64,000 nt of DNA from JANRLJ01 sp033762735 (GCA_033762735.1 JANRLJ010000022.1:1-64000), one strand, 5' to 3'; shown: positions 1-8,050, counted from the stretch's first letter. Translations and numbers: made by a program. The notes: generated from the sequence alone by a model not told the origin.

Positions 1-1
1 T

Positions 2-97
2 CGCCTGGCTGCGATTTCAGCCGCTTACAATATCGGTATCCTAATCAATCGCATCCTCGGACGTGAAGATGGCGCCCTTGAAACGCTCATCATTTAA
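2..97 (+). CDS. 3' end of a gene cut by the window edge, function unknown
   Basis: An open frame enters from the left edge at base 2 and closes with TAA at 95-97, giving 31 C-terminal residues (the stretch AAYNIGILINRILGRED is typical of a real protein). The other two plus-strand frames give less protein-like sequence. The fragment is too short to name. The first CCCTCTCC repeat follows directly after the stop codon. Confidence 0.5.
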   Translation, partial: RLAAISAAYNIGILINRILGREDGALETLII

Positions 98-391
98 TAC
101 CGGACAACCCTTAAATCCCTCTCCCAAAGGAGAGGGACTTAACACGCTTCCCTGGTCTTCTCCCCCTCTCCTAGCGTCAGCGGTTGGGAGAGGGGGCGCG
201 AACAAGTTCGCGTGGGGGGTGAGGGCGGAAAAGCGCCAACTCAATACCGGACAAGCCTTAAATCCCTCTCCCTCAGGGAGAGGGACTTCCACGCTCACAG
301 TTGCCCTTCTCCTCCTCTCCGTGTCAACGATTGGCAGAGGGGGACGGGGGGTGAGGAAAATAGCAGCGCGTCACTCCAGACAAGCCTTTAA
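97..391. repeat. Tandem CCCTCTCC-rich intergenic repeat, two units plus a third partial unit
   Basis: Two diverged direct units (about 97-243 and 244-375) each begin TACCGGACAA, continue CCTTAAATCCCTCTCCC and then GGAGAGGGACTT, and end with a purine-rich GGGGTGAGG segment. A remnant (AGACAAGCCTTTAA) sits at 378-391. Each unit contains short palindromes such as CCCTCTCC/GGAGAGGG. This fills the 305-base gap after the partial gene; I see no gene in it. A related copy lies at 49711-49744. Confidence 0.75.
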
Positions 392-402
392 GGAGATGCT
401 TT

Positions 403-828
403 TTACCCCTTCCGCATCACCAGAGCGCTGATTCCGAACCGTCGTGCCAGGATTAACAGACGGGCTTTCAGCCGCATCGAACCAGGGATCGTCCGCGCAT
501 CCTGCACCGTCTGATACCCGAAACGGGCGTAATAGGGCTGCATGTTCTCCTGACAGAACAGATACAGCGGAAAACCCGCTTTCGCTTCTAAAGCATCAAT
601 TAACCGCGATGCAACGCCCTGATTGCGATACTCCGGCAGCACGACCAGGCTCCCCAGTTCGCGCGTCTGGCTGTGCTGGCGAATCTGACCGACACCGACG
701 ATCTCTCCTTCGATGTCCGCCACGAGAAAATGCTGCCATTTCACGTCGAACAGCGGCAGTTCACCAATTCGAAGCAGGCGCTTGATCGTGGGAAAGTCGG
801 CCTCGGTCGCGGGTCGAATCAGCACCAT
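403..828 (-). CDS. GNAT-family N-acetyltransferase
   Basis: A 141-residue single-domain protein of the GNAT fold, which transfers an acetyl group from acetyl-CoA to an amine; the substrate cannot be told. Residues 1-10 (MVLIRPATEA) are the usual first strand. The acetyl-CoA loop is visible around residues 58-77 (LGSLVVLPEYRNQGVASRLI, with Q/R-x-x-G-x-A). The FGY near residue 103 fits the usual C-terminal strand. Its ATG overlaps the stop codon of the upstream oxidoreductase by one base (TAATG), so the two are probably translationally coupled. The cytosolic location is inferred from the lack of a signal peptide. Confidence 0.85.
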   Translation of the reverse strand: MVLIRPATEADFPTIKRLLRIGELPLFDVKWQHFLVADIEGEIVGVGQIRQHSQTRELGSLVVLPEYRNQGVASRLIDALEAKAGFPLYLFCQENMQPYYARFGYQTVQDARTIPGSMRLKARLLILARRFGISALVMRKG

Positions 829-1838
829 TAGAAGCGCACCACCACCTTGCCGCTGCTCTGCCCGCTGTGCAGATATTCCACCGCGTCGATGCAGCCTTCC
901 ACGCCGCGAAACTCGGTCGGATCAATCACCGCGTTCAGCCTGCCTTCGTCCAGCAGCCCGATCAGCTTTGCCATGTGCTGCGGCACTTCCGGTCGGCTGA
1001 ACCACAGGTTGAGGTTAAAGCCCCGAATCGAGGCGTTTTTCGCCAGCACCTTGTAGTAGATGCGCGGCGCGGTGATAAGGTCGGGCTGATCCTTGTACTC
1101 GGTGATGAAGCCGAGCGTGATCAACCGCCCGAAGCGTGCCAGCGAATCGACCGCTGCGTCGTACATCTCCTTGCCGACGCTCTCAAACACGATGTGCACC
1201 CCGCGCGGATATTCGCTTTTCAGCACGTCGCGCAGGTTCTCGCGCTTGTAATTCACCACGCGGTCACAGCCGAGCGCAGTCAGCATGGCGGCTTTGTCGT
1301 CGCTGCTGCATGTGCCGATCACGTGGTTGCCTGCCAGCTTCGCCAACTGCACCGCGAACTGCCCGGTGCCGCCCGCTGCCGCCGTGACCAGTACGACCTC
1401 ACCGGAAGTCATCTCGCCAGCGGTTTCCAGCGCAATCGAAGCCGTCAGGCCGCCGATGGACAAACTCATAATTTCGGGGCTGGCGGCGGGAATCGGGACA
1501 GCGCGTTTGGCCTGCGTCACATAATATTCCCGATAGCCCGCGCCTATGAAGTTGGTCAGGGCGAAATCACCCGGTTTAAAAGTGGTGACCTCTGACCCAA
1601 CCGCGACCACTTCACCAACGGCCTCCGCGCCCATATCGCAAGGAACAGGCGTCGGCAGCAGATATTGTCCCGCCGCCATCATCACGTCTGAAGCATTTGT
1701 ACCCGCATAGAGATTGCGGATGATGATCTCGTCGGGTGCAGGTTCGTGAGGCAGTTCGGCTTCCAGGATTTCGACGGCTTCACGGAAGTTCTTGCTGTGG
1801 CGGGTGGTAGTCAGTTTTTTATAGGTTGAGGGCAGCAT
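828..1838 (-). CDS. Zinc-independent medium-chain dehydrogenase (quinone oxidoreductase / prostaglandin reductase 3-like)
   Basis: A 336-residue NAD(P)H-dependent reductase of the MDR superfamily. The N-terminal GroES-like domain (about 20-130) contains GTNASDVMMAAGQY and lacks the zinc-binding cysteines of alcohol dehydrogenases. The Rossmann domain carries a glycine-rich AAAGGTGQFAVQLAK loop near residues 153-167 and the C-terminal GQSSGKVVVRF typical of quinone oxidoreductases. The family reduces enones or quinones; the true substrate is unknown. GGAG lies upstream of the ATG. The gene is the first of a two-gene minus-strand operon with the acetyltransferase. Confidence 0.85.
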   Translation of the reverse strand: MLPSTYKKLTTTRHSKNFREAVEILEAELPHEPAPDEIIIRNLYAGTNASDVMMAAGQYLLPTPVPCDMGAEAVGEVVAVGSEVTTFKPGDFALTNFIGAGYREYYVTQAKRAVPIPAASPEIMSLSIGGLTASIALETAGEMTSGEVVLVTAAAGGTGQFAVQLAKLAGNHVIGTCSSDDKAAMLTALGCDRVVNYKRENLRDVLKSEYPRGVHIVFESVGKEMYDAAVDSLARFGRLITLGFITEYKDQPDLITAPRIYYKVLAKNASIRGFNLNLWFSRPEVPQHMAKLIGLLDEGRLNAVIDPTEFRGVEGCIDAVEYLHSGQSSGKVVVRF

Positions 1839-1940
1839 TTTTTAAAGGCTCCAGGGAAGAAGTGATTAGCTGTTAGCTTTTAGCGATTAGCTTAAGTGGT
1901 TCATCCGACAAAAAACCGCCTGTTCATTTCGGGCGTTCCT

Positions 1941-1969
1941 GTAGGGGCGAGGTGCGCCTCGCCCGTACC
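1941..1969. repeat. GTAGGGGCG palindrome, copy 1
   Basis: GTAGGGGCGAGG, a short loop, then CCTCGCCCGTAC. This is one of ten short palindromes in the window that share GTAGGGGC ends and a variable core. It lies in the gap 1839-2101, in which I see no gene. Confidence 0.75.
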
Positions 1970-2042
1970 AAAGCTCACCCAGAATGTAGTCAGAACTTAC
2001 CGGATGCACCATTAAGTTCTCTTTGATCAGAAACGCAGGATT

Positions 2043-2066
2043 GTAGGGACAGGGCATGCTCTGCCC
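2043..2066. repeat. GTAGGG palindrome, copy 2
   Basis: GTAGGGACAGGGCATG followed by CTCTGCCC, an imperfect palindrome of the same family, 75 bases from copy 1. Confidence 0.65.
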
Positions 2067-2101
2067 AAAACCCCTCTCTGTTCACATGACAAAAAAGTGC
2101 A

Positions 2102-2653
2102 TCATTCTTGTTCGCTGCGCGATTTCACATGCGACTCCACCACCTTCACCAGTTTATCGTAATCGCTGTGGGCACGACTGGTGAGCGCGATGATCGGCTG
2201 GGCACGTTCCCCGGCGAAAAACCCCGCGATGCGATACTGCGGCGGCAGGCCAGGAATGACCAGCATAATCCCTTCCGCGGGGCGATAGTTCCTGCGCCCT
2301 ACGACGGCTTTACGGTTGGTTTCGCTTTCGGGCGAAGGCAGCAGGGGAAACGGTTTGACGGCCTGTACATCCTCCCAGCGCACAAAGCGCTCTTTCCATA
2401 CGGTCGGCTTGAGGGTGATGCCTTCGTCGCTGACTGTGACCCCTGGGGCGACTGCGGTGAGCATCAGCACCGGCAGCGCCAGCAGCAGCGTCAGAAAGGC
2501 GGACAGAATAAAGCCGCACCCCGGCGCACCGATCAGCAGCAGCGCAACCTGTAATGGTGCGGCGATGACCAGCAGCACGACCGCGATCATTGCGCCAATC
2601 TGGATCATGCGATTAAGTGCAGGTTTTGGATGGATATGGGTGGAAGGACGCAT
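2102..2653 (-). CDS. Membrane protein with a C-terminal PH-like domain, unknown function
   Basis: A 183-residue protein. Two hydrophobic segments (about 16-40 and 47-72) form an N-terminal hairpin. The following soluble region (VSDEGITLKPTVWKERFVRWEDVQAV at 75-99) resembles the bacterial PH-like domains found behind paired membrane helices; this is a pattern impression, not a match I could verify. The C-terminus is charged. The gene stands alone between two gaps holding palindromic repeats. No catalytic motif is visible. Confidence 0.65.
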   Translation of the reverse strand: MRPSTHIHPKPALNRMIQIGAMIAVVLLVIAAPLQVALLLIGAPGCGFILSAFLTLLLALPVLMLTAVAPGVTVSDEGITLKPTVWKERFVRWEDVQAVKPFPLLPSPESETNRKAVVGRRNYRPAEGIMLVIPGLPPQYRIAGFFAGERAQPIIALTSRAHSDYDKLVKVVESHVKSRSEQE

Positions 2654-2771
2654 TTATTGAAGCATTCCGTATCAACATTCCAGAAGTCAAAGAGCCTGCT
2701 GATGTACATACGATCACTCACACAGTCATAAAATCTATCGCTGTGACGAGTTACCCCGTTTGCCATTTGTG

Positions 2772-2797
2772 AGGGCGGGCTTCAAACCCGCCCCTAC
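2772..2797. repeat. GTAGGGGCG palindrome, copy 3
   Basis: AGGGCGGGCTTCAAACCCGCCCCTAC; the outer end is the CCCCTAC form of the family. It lies in the intergenic gap 2654-2895. Confidence 0.75.
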
Positions 2798-2895
2798 AGG
2801 AAAAGGTTTCGCAGGTGCGTAAGTCCTGCGCTGTTTAACAGTGTGCCACCGAGCAAAACAGTTTCCGACTCGGTACTCGTTACTTCGCTGCTTGC

Positions 2896-4020
2896 TCAAT
2901 TCCCTGAACAGTTCAGATTGGTCAAGGTGGTGCAGCGTTCGTTGGGCGGGATGGTGTATGGCCCAAGATAGTAATTGCCGCGTGCCCCTTCTGCCAGCCA
3001 GCCTTCGACTGGAGTCGTGCCCAGTACGCGCACCTGCCAGAAGTTCAGCCCATCCACACAAATCGGCCCGCCGATAATCTCCAGCGGGACATATTCGACC
3101 AGCGTATACAGCACAGGCGCATCACGCCCCGGCGCGGAATGCAGATTCTTCGGCGTTCCATCCCGATAACGCACCCGGCGCAGGTCGCCTGGTTGCAGCC
3201 GCAGCGGTGGCAGACAAACCTGGCTGGGATCCTGCGTGGGCTGGACGATAAAGGCCGCGCTGGGGATGCTGCGAGTGCCTTCCGCCAACCAGCCTCGATA
3301 GACCACGCCGACAACCGTCACTTCCACCAGCCGCCAGTTAAAGCCATCCGCGCAGATCGGCTCATTTTGCAGGAACAGGACTCGCCCCTGATAGGGTGCG
3401 ACCGTCAGCACCAGCCCTTGCAGGCTCGGCTCCGCACGCACCCGCACGGCAAATGCCAGTTCCACCACCTGTCCGGCCACAATCGGCAGCGGCGAAGGGC
3501 AGGGACGACCTGGCGCACGAATGGAGGTGATAAAGGGTAAGGTGTTATTGGCCTGCGCCACCCATCCGATCAGCCCATGTCCCTGAATCTGCCACCAGAA
3601 ATAATTCTCGTTGCAGATAGGGCCATCAAGTACGGTGAAGTTGCGCGGTTCCTGAAAGACGTTCAACAATGGCGCGGAGACTGATGGCTCCGAGCGGATA
3701 CTCACACCCGACCGTACCGTAACCGTGCCGCCGATGGCGATTGGGAACGGCTCCACACAACCGGGTGCGGCAGAGGTCGGCGGCGGCGTAAGCGGCGGTG
3801 TGGGCGTGAGCGTGATGGTTGGCGTTACGCCAGGGAAACCGGGAAATCCGGTTCCGCCGGGGAAGCCCGGAAACCCTGTGCCACCGGGGAAACCAGGTGT
3901 CCCCGCGCCGGGAGGCGTGATCGGCGGAAACTGCGCGGTCAGGGTGCGCGGTATGGCGACCAGCACAGCCATCATGGTTGCAAAGACTAAAATAAGTGCG
4001 AGATGAATTTTTTTAGGCAT
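2896..4020 (-). CDS. Secreted protein with a GFPG collagen-like linker and three SH3b-type domains
   Basis: A 374-residue exported protein. The ATG at 4020 is preferred over an upstream in-frame ATG at 4065 because it leads directly into a signal peptide (KKIHLALILVFATMMAVL, with cleavage likely after TLTAQ). Residues about 30-60 repeat PGFPGGTGFPGF, followed by a Thr/Pro linker. Three SH3b-like units follow (about 90-160, 180-250, 280-360), each with the pattern VRSxPS...GPICxxxxFWWQ...GWLAEG. SH3b domains usually bind cell-wall or surface ligands. AGGAGG lies 15 bases upstream, which is rather far. Function is inferred only as cell-surface binding. Confidence 0.75.
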   Translation of the reverse strand: MPKKIHLALILVFATMMAVLVAIPRTLTAQFPPITPPGAGTPGFPGGTGFPGFPGGTGFPGFPGVTPTITLTPTPPLTPPPTSAAPGCVEPFPIAIGGTVTVRSGVSIRSEPSVSAPLLNVFQEPRNFTVLDGPICNENYFWWQIQGHGLIGWVAQANNTLPFITSIRAPGRPCPSPLPIVAGQVVELAFAVRVRAEPSLQGLVLTVAPYQGRVLFLQNEPICADGFNWRLVEVTVVGVVYRGWLAEGTRSIPSAAFIVQPTQDPSQVCLPPLRLQPGDLRRVRYRDGTPKNLHSAPGRDAPVLYTLVEYVPLEIIGGPICVDGLNFWQVRVLGTTPVEGWLAEGARGNYYLGPYTIPPNERCTTLTNLNCSGN

Positions 4021-4147
4021 CAGGCATCCACACAGCCTCCTGTATTGCTCACAAGCATAACACAAGCCGAAAAAGATGCCGCAAGGTTTAAATTAGGCAG
4101 GCACACGGTTAAATTATAAAAAATTTTAGAGGATTTATGAATTTGAA

Positions 4148-4176
4148 TTGACGCTCCTGCCTGAGTCGCATATGCT
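4148..4176 (+). promoter_or_regulatory. Sigma-70-type promoter for the receiver gene at 4253
   Basis: TTGACG (4148-4153), 17-base spacer, TATGCT (4171-4176), in an AT-rich stretch. The predicted 5' UTR is about 70 bases. Confidence 0.6.
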
Positions 4177-4252
4177 AATGCCATAAGAACAAGCCTACTG
4201 TTAATCTGACCATGTCTCGACAGTAAGCGAACTCAGAACAAGGTTAACACTT

Positions 4253-4651
4253 GTGGAAAACAAACGTATTCTGATTGTCGATGACGATGTGTCCCTGGTG
4301 AAGATGTACGGTCAGTTGTTGGAAAAGTACGGCCACAGCGTCTATGAAGCCACCAGCATCAAGGCCGCGCACGAACTGCTGGCGAAATACCGTTTTGACC
4401 TGTGCCTGTGCGACATGACGCTCGGCCTTCACAGCGGTATGGAACTGCTCAGCTATTCGCCTGCGCTGCAAACCAGCGGGACACGCTTCGCGGTAATTTC
4501 GGGCAAGCGCCGCTATGCCGAGTTGTGCCAGTCGATTGGTGTGGATTTTTACCTCAAGCCGATCTCCAACAGCGATCTGCTCACGCTGGTTGAAAAGAGC
4601 GGTCGCCGCGAACCCAGACCTCAATCTCTGCCACACAACGAGCCGCACTGA
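4253..4651 (+). CDS. Stand-alone response regulator receiver protein
   Basis: A 132-residue protein consisting of one CheY-like receiver domain with no output domain. It shows the acidic triad (VDDD at 10-13), the phosphoacceptor Asp in CDMTLG (about 53), the Ser switch in FAVISGKR and the conserved Lys in YLKPI. It therefore should accept phosphate from a histidine kinase, but no kinase gene is nearby. Translation begins at GTG. The gene at 4756 is a paralogue (shared YRFD and GVDF/GLEF-x-LKP), suggesting a tandem duplication. The C-terminal 15 residues are polar and lie outside the domain. Confidence 0.85.
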   Translation: MENKRILIVDDDVSLVKMYGQLLEKYGHSVYEATSIKAAHELLAKYRFDLCLCDMTLGLHSGMELLSYSPALQTSGTRFAVISGKRRYAELCQSIGVDFYLKPISNSDLLTLVEKSGRREPRPQSLPHNEPH

Positions 4652-4755
4652 CCATCGTGCGGCCTTTTGCTTTTTGCCCGGATTCAAACCAAACGACATT
4701 GACGAGGCCCGCAATACATTGTAAGTTAGTAACGGGTTTCTTATTTGTTACATAA

Positions 4756-5142
4756 GTGGCGAGTGCTGTGGCTGATAAAAGAGTCCTGATTTTAGAAGAT
4801 AACCGCGAACTTCTGCGCCTTTACGGGAAAATGCTCACAGCAGAAGGCTATATTGTCCATGAAGCGGACAGCCTGGCCGCCGCCCGCGATCATCTCGAGC
4901 TGTACCGCTTCGATGCCTGCCTGCTCGATTTTGAGGTTGGTGCCCGCTGCGGCATTGAACTGCTGGCCGCCGCGCCCGTGCTGCACACCTCTCGTACTCG
5001 GACGGTCGTGATGTCGGTAGCCGACCATCACCGTCGCCTGTGTGAGATGATCGGCCTGGAATTCCACCTCAAACCGCTCATGCGGCGCGATCTGGCACGG
5101 CTGGTCGATGCAACTGCTCCGTCCACCGCTGCGATCAATTAG
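4756..5142 (+). CDS. Second stand-alone response regulator receiver protein
   Basis: A 128-residue CheY-like receiver, paralogous to the preceding gene. Acidic residues are in LILEDN (about 12-17), the likely phosphoacceptor Asp in LLDFEVG (about 56), the switch Ser in VVMSVAD and Lys in FHLKPL. The start is GTG at 4756, with a further in-frame GTG four codons later. Its stop codon lies four bases before the ATG of the RNA methyltransferase homologue, so the two are probably co-transcribed and coupled. No DNA-binding or enzymatic output domain is present. Confidence 0.85.
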   Translation: MASAVADKRVLILEDNRELLRLYGKMLTAEGYIVHEADSLAAARDHLELYRFDACLLDFEVGARCGIELLAAAPVLHTSRTRTVVMSVADHHRRLCEMIGLEFHLKPLMRRDLARLVDATAPSTAAIN

Positions 5143-5146
5143 ACGG

Positions 5147-6412
5147 ATGAGCGACGACCTCTTTGAAATTGAACTGACCGCGATGGCGCACGGGGGCAGT
5201 GTGCTGGGGCGGCATGGCAAGCAGACCATCTTCATCCCCTATACGATCCCCGGCGAACGAGTCAAAGCGCGGATTACACAGGACAAAGGCCGAATCGCTT
5301 TTGCCGAAGGTGTACAACTGCTCGAAGCCTCGGCAGATCGGGTGTATCCGCGCTGCCCGCATTTTGGCCCCGGCAGATGTGGCCGCTGTCACTGGCAGCA
5401 TATCGCCACATCGGTGCAGCCGCTGCTCAAGCAGGACATCCTGGCCGACCAACTGGCACGGGTGGGCGGCTTTGATGACGCTGTGATTGACGCCGCCCTG
5501 CGAGAGATCATCCCCAGCCCGGTTGAGTGGGGCTACAACTTCCACATGACGCTGGAAGCCACCCCCGAAGGCGAACTTGGGTTCCCCTCTGCCGATGGGC
5601 GCGGGATTACGCTGATCGAAGAATGTCATATCCTGCATCCTGATCTGCTGGCGCTTTATACCACGCTGGATATGGATTTCAGCGGTTTGCAGCGCGTCCG
5701 CCTGCAAATCGGCAGCGACGGGGAGACGATGCTGATCTTTTTCGTCAAAAGCGAGGAAGACGCCCCCGAACTGCTGATCGACCTACCGACCAGCATTAAT
5801 CTGCTGCTGCCGGATAATGAGCCTGTCAACCTGATCGGTCAATCACATTCACAGTACGTGGTTGGCGGGCGCACCTTTCGCGCCACAGCCGGGAGCGACT
5901 TCCGCGCCAATGTTGCCGCGTTGGATCGCCTTGCTGCCGAAGTTCGCGCTGCCCTGCAAGCAAAACCCGGTGATGCTGTGCTTGACCTGTATGCGGGGAT
6001 CGGCCTGCTGAGCGCCTTCATCGCACCGGACGTTCGCCTGCTGACCGTGATCGAAAGCTACCCCCCTGCGGCCACCGACGCCGACGAAAATCTGGCGGAC
6101 TTCGACAATGTTGATCTGATCGAAGGCGCGGTCGAGGATGTGCTGCCGACGCTGGAAGACGACTATGCCGCCGCTGTGCTTGATCCGCCTTCACAGGGGT
6201 TAAGCACGGACATGATCGACCTGCTGGGCGCGAAGCCGATTCCTCGCCTGGTTTATGTCAGCAGCGATCCGGCCACGCTGGCGCGGGATGGGGCGCGGCT
6301 GGCGAAACACGGCTATCGGCTGGAACAGGTGCAGCCCTTCGATCTTGCCCCGCAAACGTACTATATCGACGCTTTAGCCGTTTTTGCCCATGAAGATCGT
6401 AAGATTTTCTAA
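5147..6412 (+). CDS. TrmA/RumA-family RNA methyltransferase homologue lacking the catalytic cysteine
   Basis: A 421-residue protein. The order is an N-terminal TRAM RNA-binding domain (about 1-58), an iron-sulfur-type cysteine cluster (C70, C78, C81), a central domain, and a C-terminal SAM-binding Rossmann domain (VLDLYAGIGLLSAF near 280). Family members make 5-methyluridine in rRNA or tRNA. Here the nucleophile motif SCNP is SSDP (Ser373 in place of Cys), DPPR is DPPSQG, and the FxQxN motif reads DFRAN. It may therefore be a SAM- and RNA-binding protein with altered or no uridine-C5 activity. The ATG at 5147 follows the receiver gene by four bases; an upstream in-frame start would overlap that gene. 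Confidence 0.8.
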   Translation: MSDDLFEIELTAMAHGGSVLGRHGKQTIFIPYTIPGERVKARITQDKGRIAFAEGVQLLEASADRVYPRCPHFGPGRCGRCHWQHIATSVQPLLKQDILADQLARVGGFDDAVIDAALREIIPSPVEWGYNFHMTLEATPEGELGFPSADGRGITLIEECHILHPDLLALYTTLDMDFSGLQRVRLQIGSDGETMLIFFVKSEEDAPELLIDLPTSINLLLPDNEPVNLIGQSHSQYVVGGRTFRATAGSDFRANVAALDRLAAEVRAALQAKPGDAVLDLYAGIGLLSAFIAPDVRLLTVIESYPPAATDADENLADFDNVDLIEGAVEDVLPTLEDDYAAAVLDPPSQGLSTDMIDLLGAKPIPRLVYVSSDPATLARDGARLAKHGYRLEQVQPFDLAPQTYYIDALAVFAHEDRKIF

Positions 6413-6422
6413 CAGCGACCGC

Positions 6423-6452
6423 TTGACTCCGCTTCTCATTTTTGTCTAAACT
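6423..6452 (+). promoter_or_regulatory. Promoter of the cold-shock gene
   Basis: TTGACT (6423-6428), 18-base spacer, TAAACT (6447-6452), just downstream of the methyltransferase stop codon. Transcription would start about 250 bases before the cold-shock ATG. Confidence 0.6.
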
Positions 6453-6708
6453 GTGCGTAGCTCTTAAGACAATACAAAAGACGGGTTGGGAAATCTGTTG
6501 ATCCGGCAGGTGGGGGCACCTCTCCGGCGTCATGGCATACAAGGGCGATTAGCACGCATCACGACTTCGTTGTAATCACCGGGTACAGACTTCCCGAAGT
6601 CCGCTGTTATCCGCTGCTCCAGCCGCATTGGAAAAGGTCACCTGATTTGTGTTGTCGTGGAGTTCAACCATCGCAACAACGTTTTCACTATTCAGGAGTT
6701 AGGCAGAA
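6453..6708 (+). promoter_or_regulatory. Long 5' untranslated leader of the cold-shock gene
   Basis: About 250 bases without a convincing ORF separate the promoter from the cold-shock gene. A strong hairpin (CCGGCAGGTG, loop, CACCTCTCCGG) lies at 6503-6527 and a smaller one (GACTT/AAGTC) at 6588-6601. CAGGAG lies shortly upstream of the ATG. Long structured leaders acting as temperature sensors are established for cspA-type mRNAs; that this one does so is inference. Confidence 0.5.
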
Positions 6709-6930
6709 ATGGCTGAGCGCGTCCAGGGAGTCGTGAAGTGGTTTAGCGCCGAGAAGGGCTACGGCTTCATCAGTCAATCCGACGGCACCGATGTTTTCGT
6801 TCACTACAGCGCCATTCAGGGTGCGGGCTACCGCACGCTGGAGCAGGGGGCAGCAGTCGAATTTGAAATCACGCAGGGGCCGAAGGGTCAACAGGCAAGC
6901 AATGTTGTTTTAGTGAGCGCAACGCGCTAA
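6709..6930 (+). CDS. csp: Cold-shock domain protein (CspA family)
   Basis: A 73-residue single cold-shock domain that binds single-stranded nucleic acid and melts RNA secondary structure. The RNP1 motif (KGYGFI, 17-22) and RNP2 motif (VFVHYS, 31-36) are intact, as is the N-terminal GVVKWF. The length is normal for the family. It is preceded by its own promoter and a long leader and followed by a terminator, so it is monocistronic. Which of the several Csp paralogues usual in bacteria this is cannot be told. Confidence 0.95.
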   Translation: MAERVQGVVKWFSAEKGYGFISQSDGTDVFVHYSAIQGAGYRTLEQGAAVEFEITQGPKGQQASNVVLVSATR

Positions 6931-6979
6931 AACCCCGATCACGACAACGGCATCTTTTGCCGCATATGTTGCCGCCGTC

Positions 6980-7011
6980 AGCCTGGCCTGTACCCACCAG
7001 GCTTTATTTTT
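6980..7011 (+). terminator. Rho-independent terminator after csp
   Basis: AGCCTGG (6980-6986) pairs with CCAGGCT (6997-7003), followed by a T-rich run TTTATTTTT. Confidence 0.75.
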
Positions 7012-7121
7012 ACCTCGCGCCCGCGACAAGCTTTTCGTGAACTTCCACAGTGGGAGTGCCCCACCATCCTCCCCTACAATGTCGCCCATTAACTTAAGAA
7101 ACCTGACGAAAGGAAGTCCCG

Positions 7122-7952
7122 ATGCCGCTTGATTTGCTGGCCGCCAGAGAGGTGGCGGAAACTGCCGCCCGGCAGGCTGCTGAGGTTGTGATGCGCCACT
7201 ACCATGCGGAAACGATTCAGGAACACGTCAAGCAGAACCCAATCGACATTGTGACGGAGGCTGACCGAGAGGCCGAACGGGTAATTGTGGAACTCCTGAC
7301 GCAGCACTTCCCCGATCATCATCTGGTCGGCGAGGAAGGTGGGGGAATGGGTGCGCCTGCCGCCGAGGCCGAATACTTCTGGTACATCGACCCGGTGGAT
7401 GGCACGACCAACTTCGCCAACCGCTTGCCCTATTTTTCCACCAGTATCGCCCTGACGGACGCGACGATGCAGCCGCTCGTGGGCGTGGTCTATCAGCCTG
7501 TGGCGGATGAGCTGTTCAGCGCCGCGAAAGGCTATGGCACGACGCTCAACAACAGGCCGATTCGGGTTTCCGCCCGCGAGAGGCTGGAACAGAGCGTGTT
7601 GTGTTCGGGATTCCCCTATGACCAGGCGACCAACCCTGATAACAACATGAGTGAGTGGCACCGTTTCGCCGTTCGCACACGCGGCCTGCGGCGCTTTGGC
7701 TCGGCGGCGCTGGATTTATGCTATGTGGCGGCGGGGCGGCTGGAAGGCTACTGGGAGCAGCGCATCAACCCCTGGGATTATCTGGGTGGCCTGCTGTGTG
7801 TTACGGAGGCTGGTGGCACGGTAACGGATTATGAAGGCGGTCCAGCGGTAGGTGGGCATCCCCTCAGCCCCATCAACCCGCGTGGGCGCATTGTCGCCAG
7901 CAACAGCCGCATTCATCAGCAGATGCTTGATGTGCTGGCGTTATCCACATAA
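7122..7952 (+). CDS. Inositol-1-monophosphatase family protein
   Basis: A 276-residue Mg-dependent, Li-sensitive-type phosphatase fold that removes phosphate from myo-inositol 1-phosphate or related sugar phosphates. The metal-binding motifs are intact: DIVTEAD (about 44-50), GEEGG (about 72-76), WYIDPVDGTTNFAN (87-100) and the C-terminal WDYLGGLLCVTEAGG. GGAAG lies about seven bases before the ATG. The protein is cytosolic. The family is promiscuous (inositol phosphate, fructose bisphosphate, PAP), so the exact substrate is uncertain. The window has a separate class I fructose-bisphosphatase. Confidence 0.9.
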   Translation: MPLDLLAAREVAETAARQAAEVVMRHYHAETIQEHVKQNPIDIVTEADREAERVIVELLTQHFPDHHLVGEEGGGMGAPAAEAEYFWYIDPVDGTTNFANRLPYFSTSIALTDATMQPLVGVVYQPVADELFSAAKGYGTTLNNRPIRVSARERLEQSVLCSGFPYDQATNPDNNMSEWHRFAVRTRGLRRFGSAALDLCYVAAGRLEGYWEQRINPWDYLGGLLCVTEAGGTVTDYEGGPAVGGHPLSPINPRGRIVASNSRIHQQMLDVLALST

Positions 7953-7953
7953 C

Positions 7954-8021
7954 GGTTGAACCGCCAAAACGCGAAGAACGCCAGCATTCTGAGCTTATGT
8001 CTTCGCGCCGTCGTGGTTCAA
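7954..8021. repeat. CGCCAAG/CCACAGAG-family repeat, degenerate copy
   Basis: It begins GGTTGAACCGCCAAAACGC and ends GTGGTTCAA, so the ends are inverted (TTGAAC/GTTCAA). The first half matches the reverse complement of the second half of the copy at 29545-29624. It lies in the convergent gap between the phosphatase and FHA genes. Confidence 0.6.
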
Positions 8022-8050
8022 GCGTTTTGCTGTTCTTTACCCGGTACTGC

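Noticed and set aside
97..391. A CRISPR array
   Set aside because: There are only two long diverged units with no regular short repeat-spacer pattern and no cas genes.
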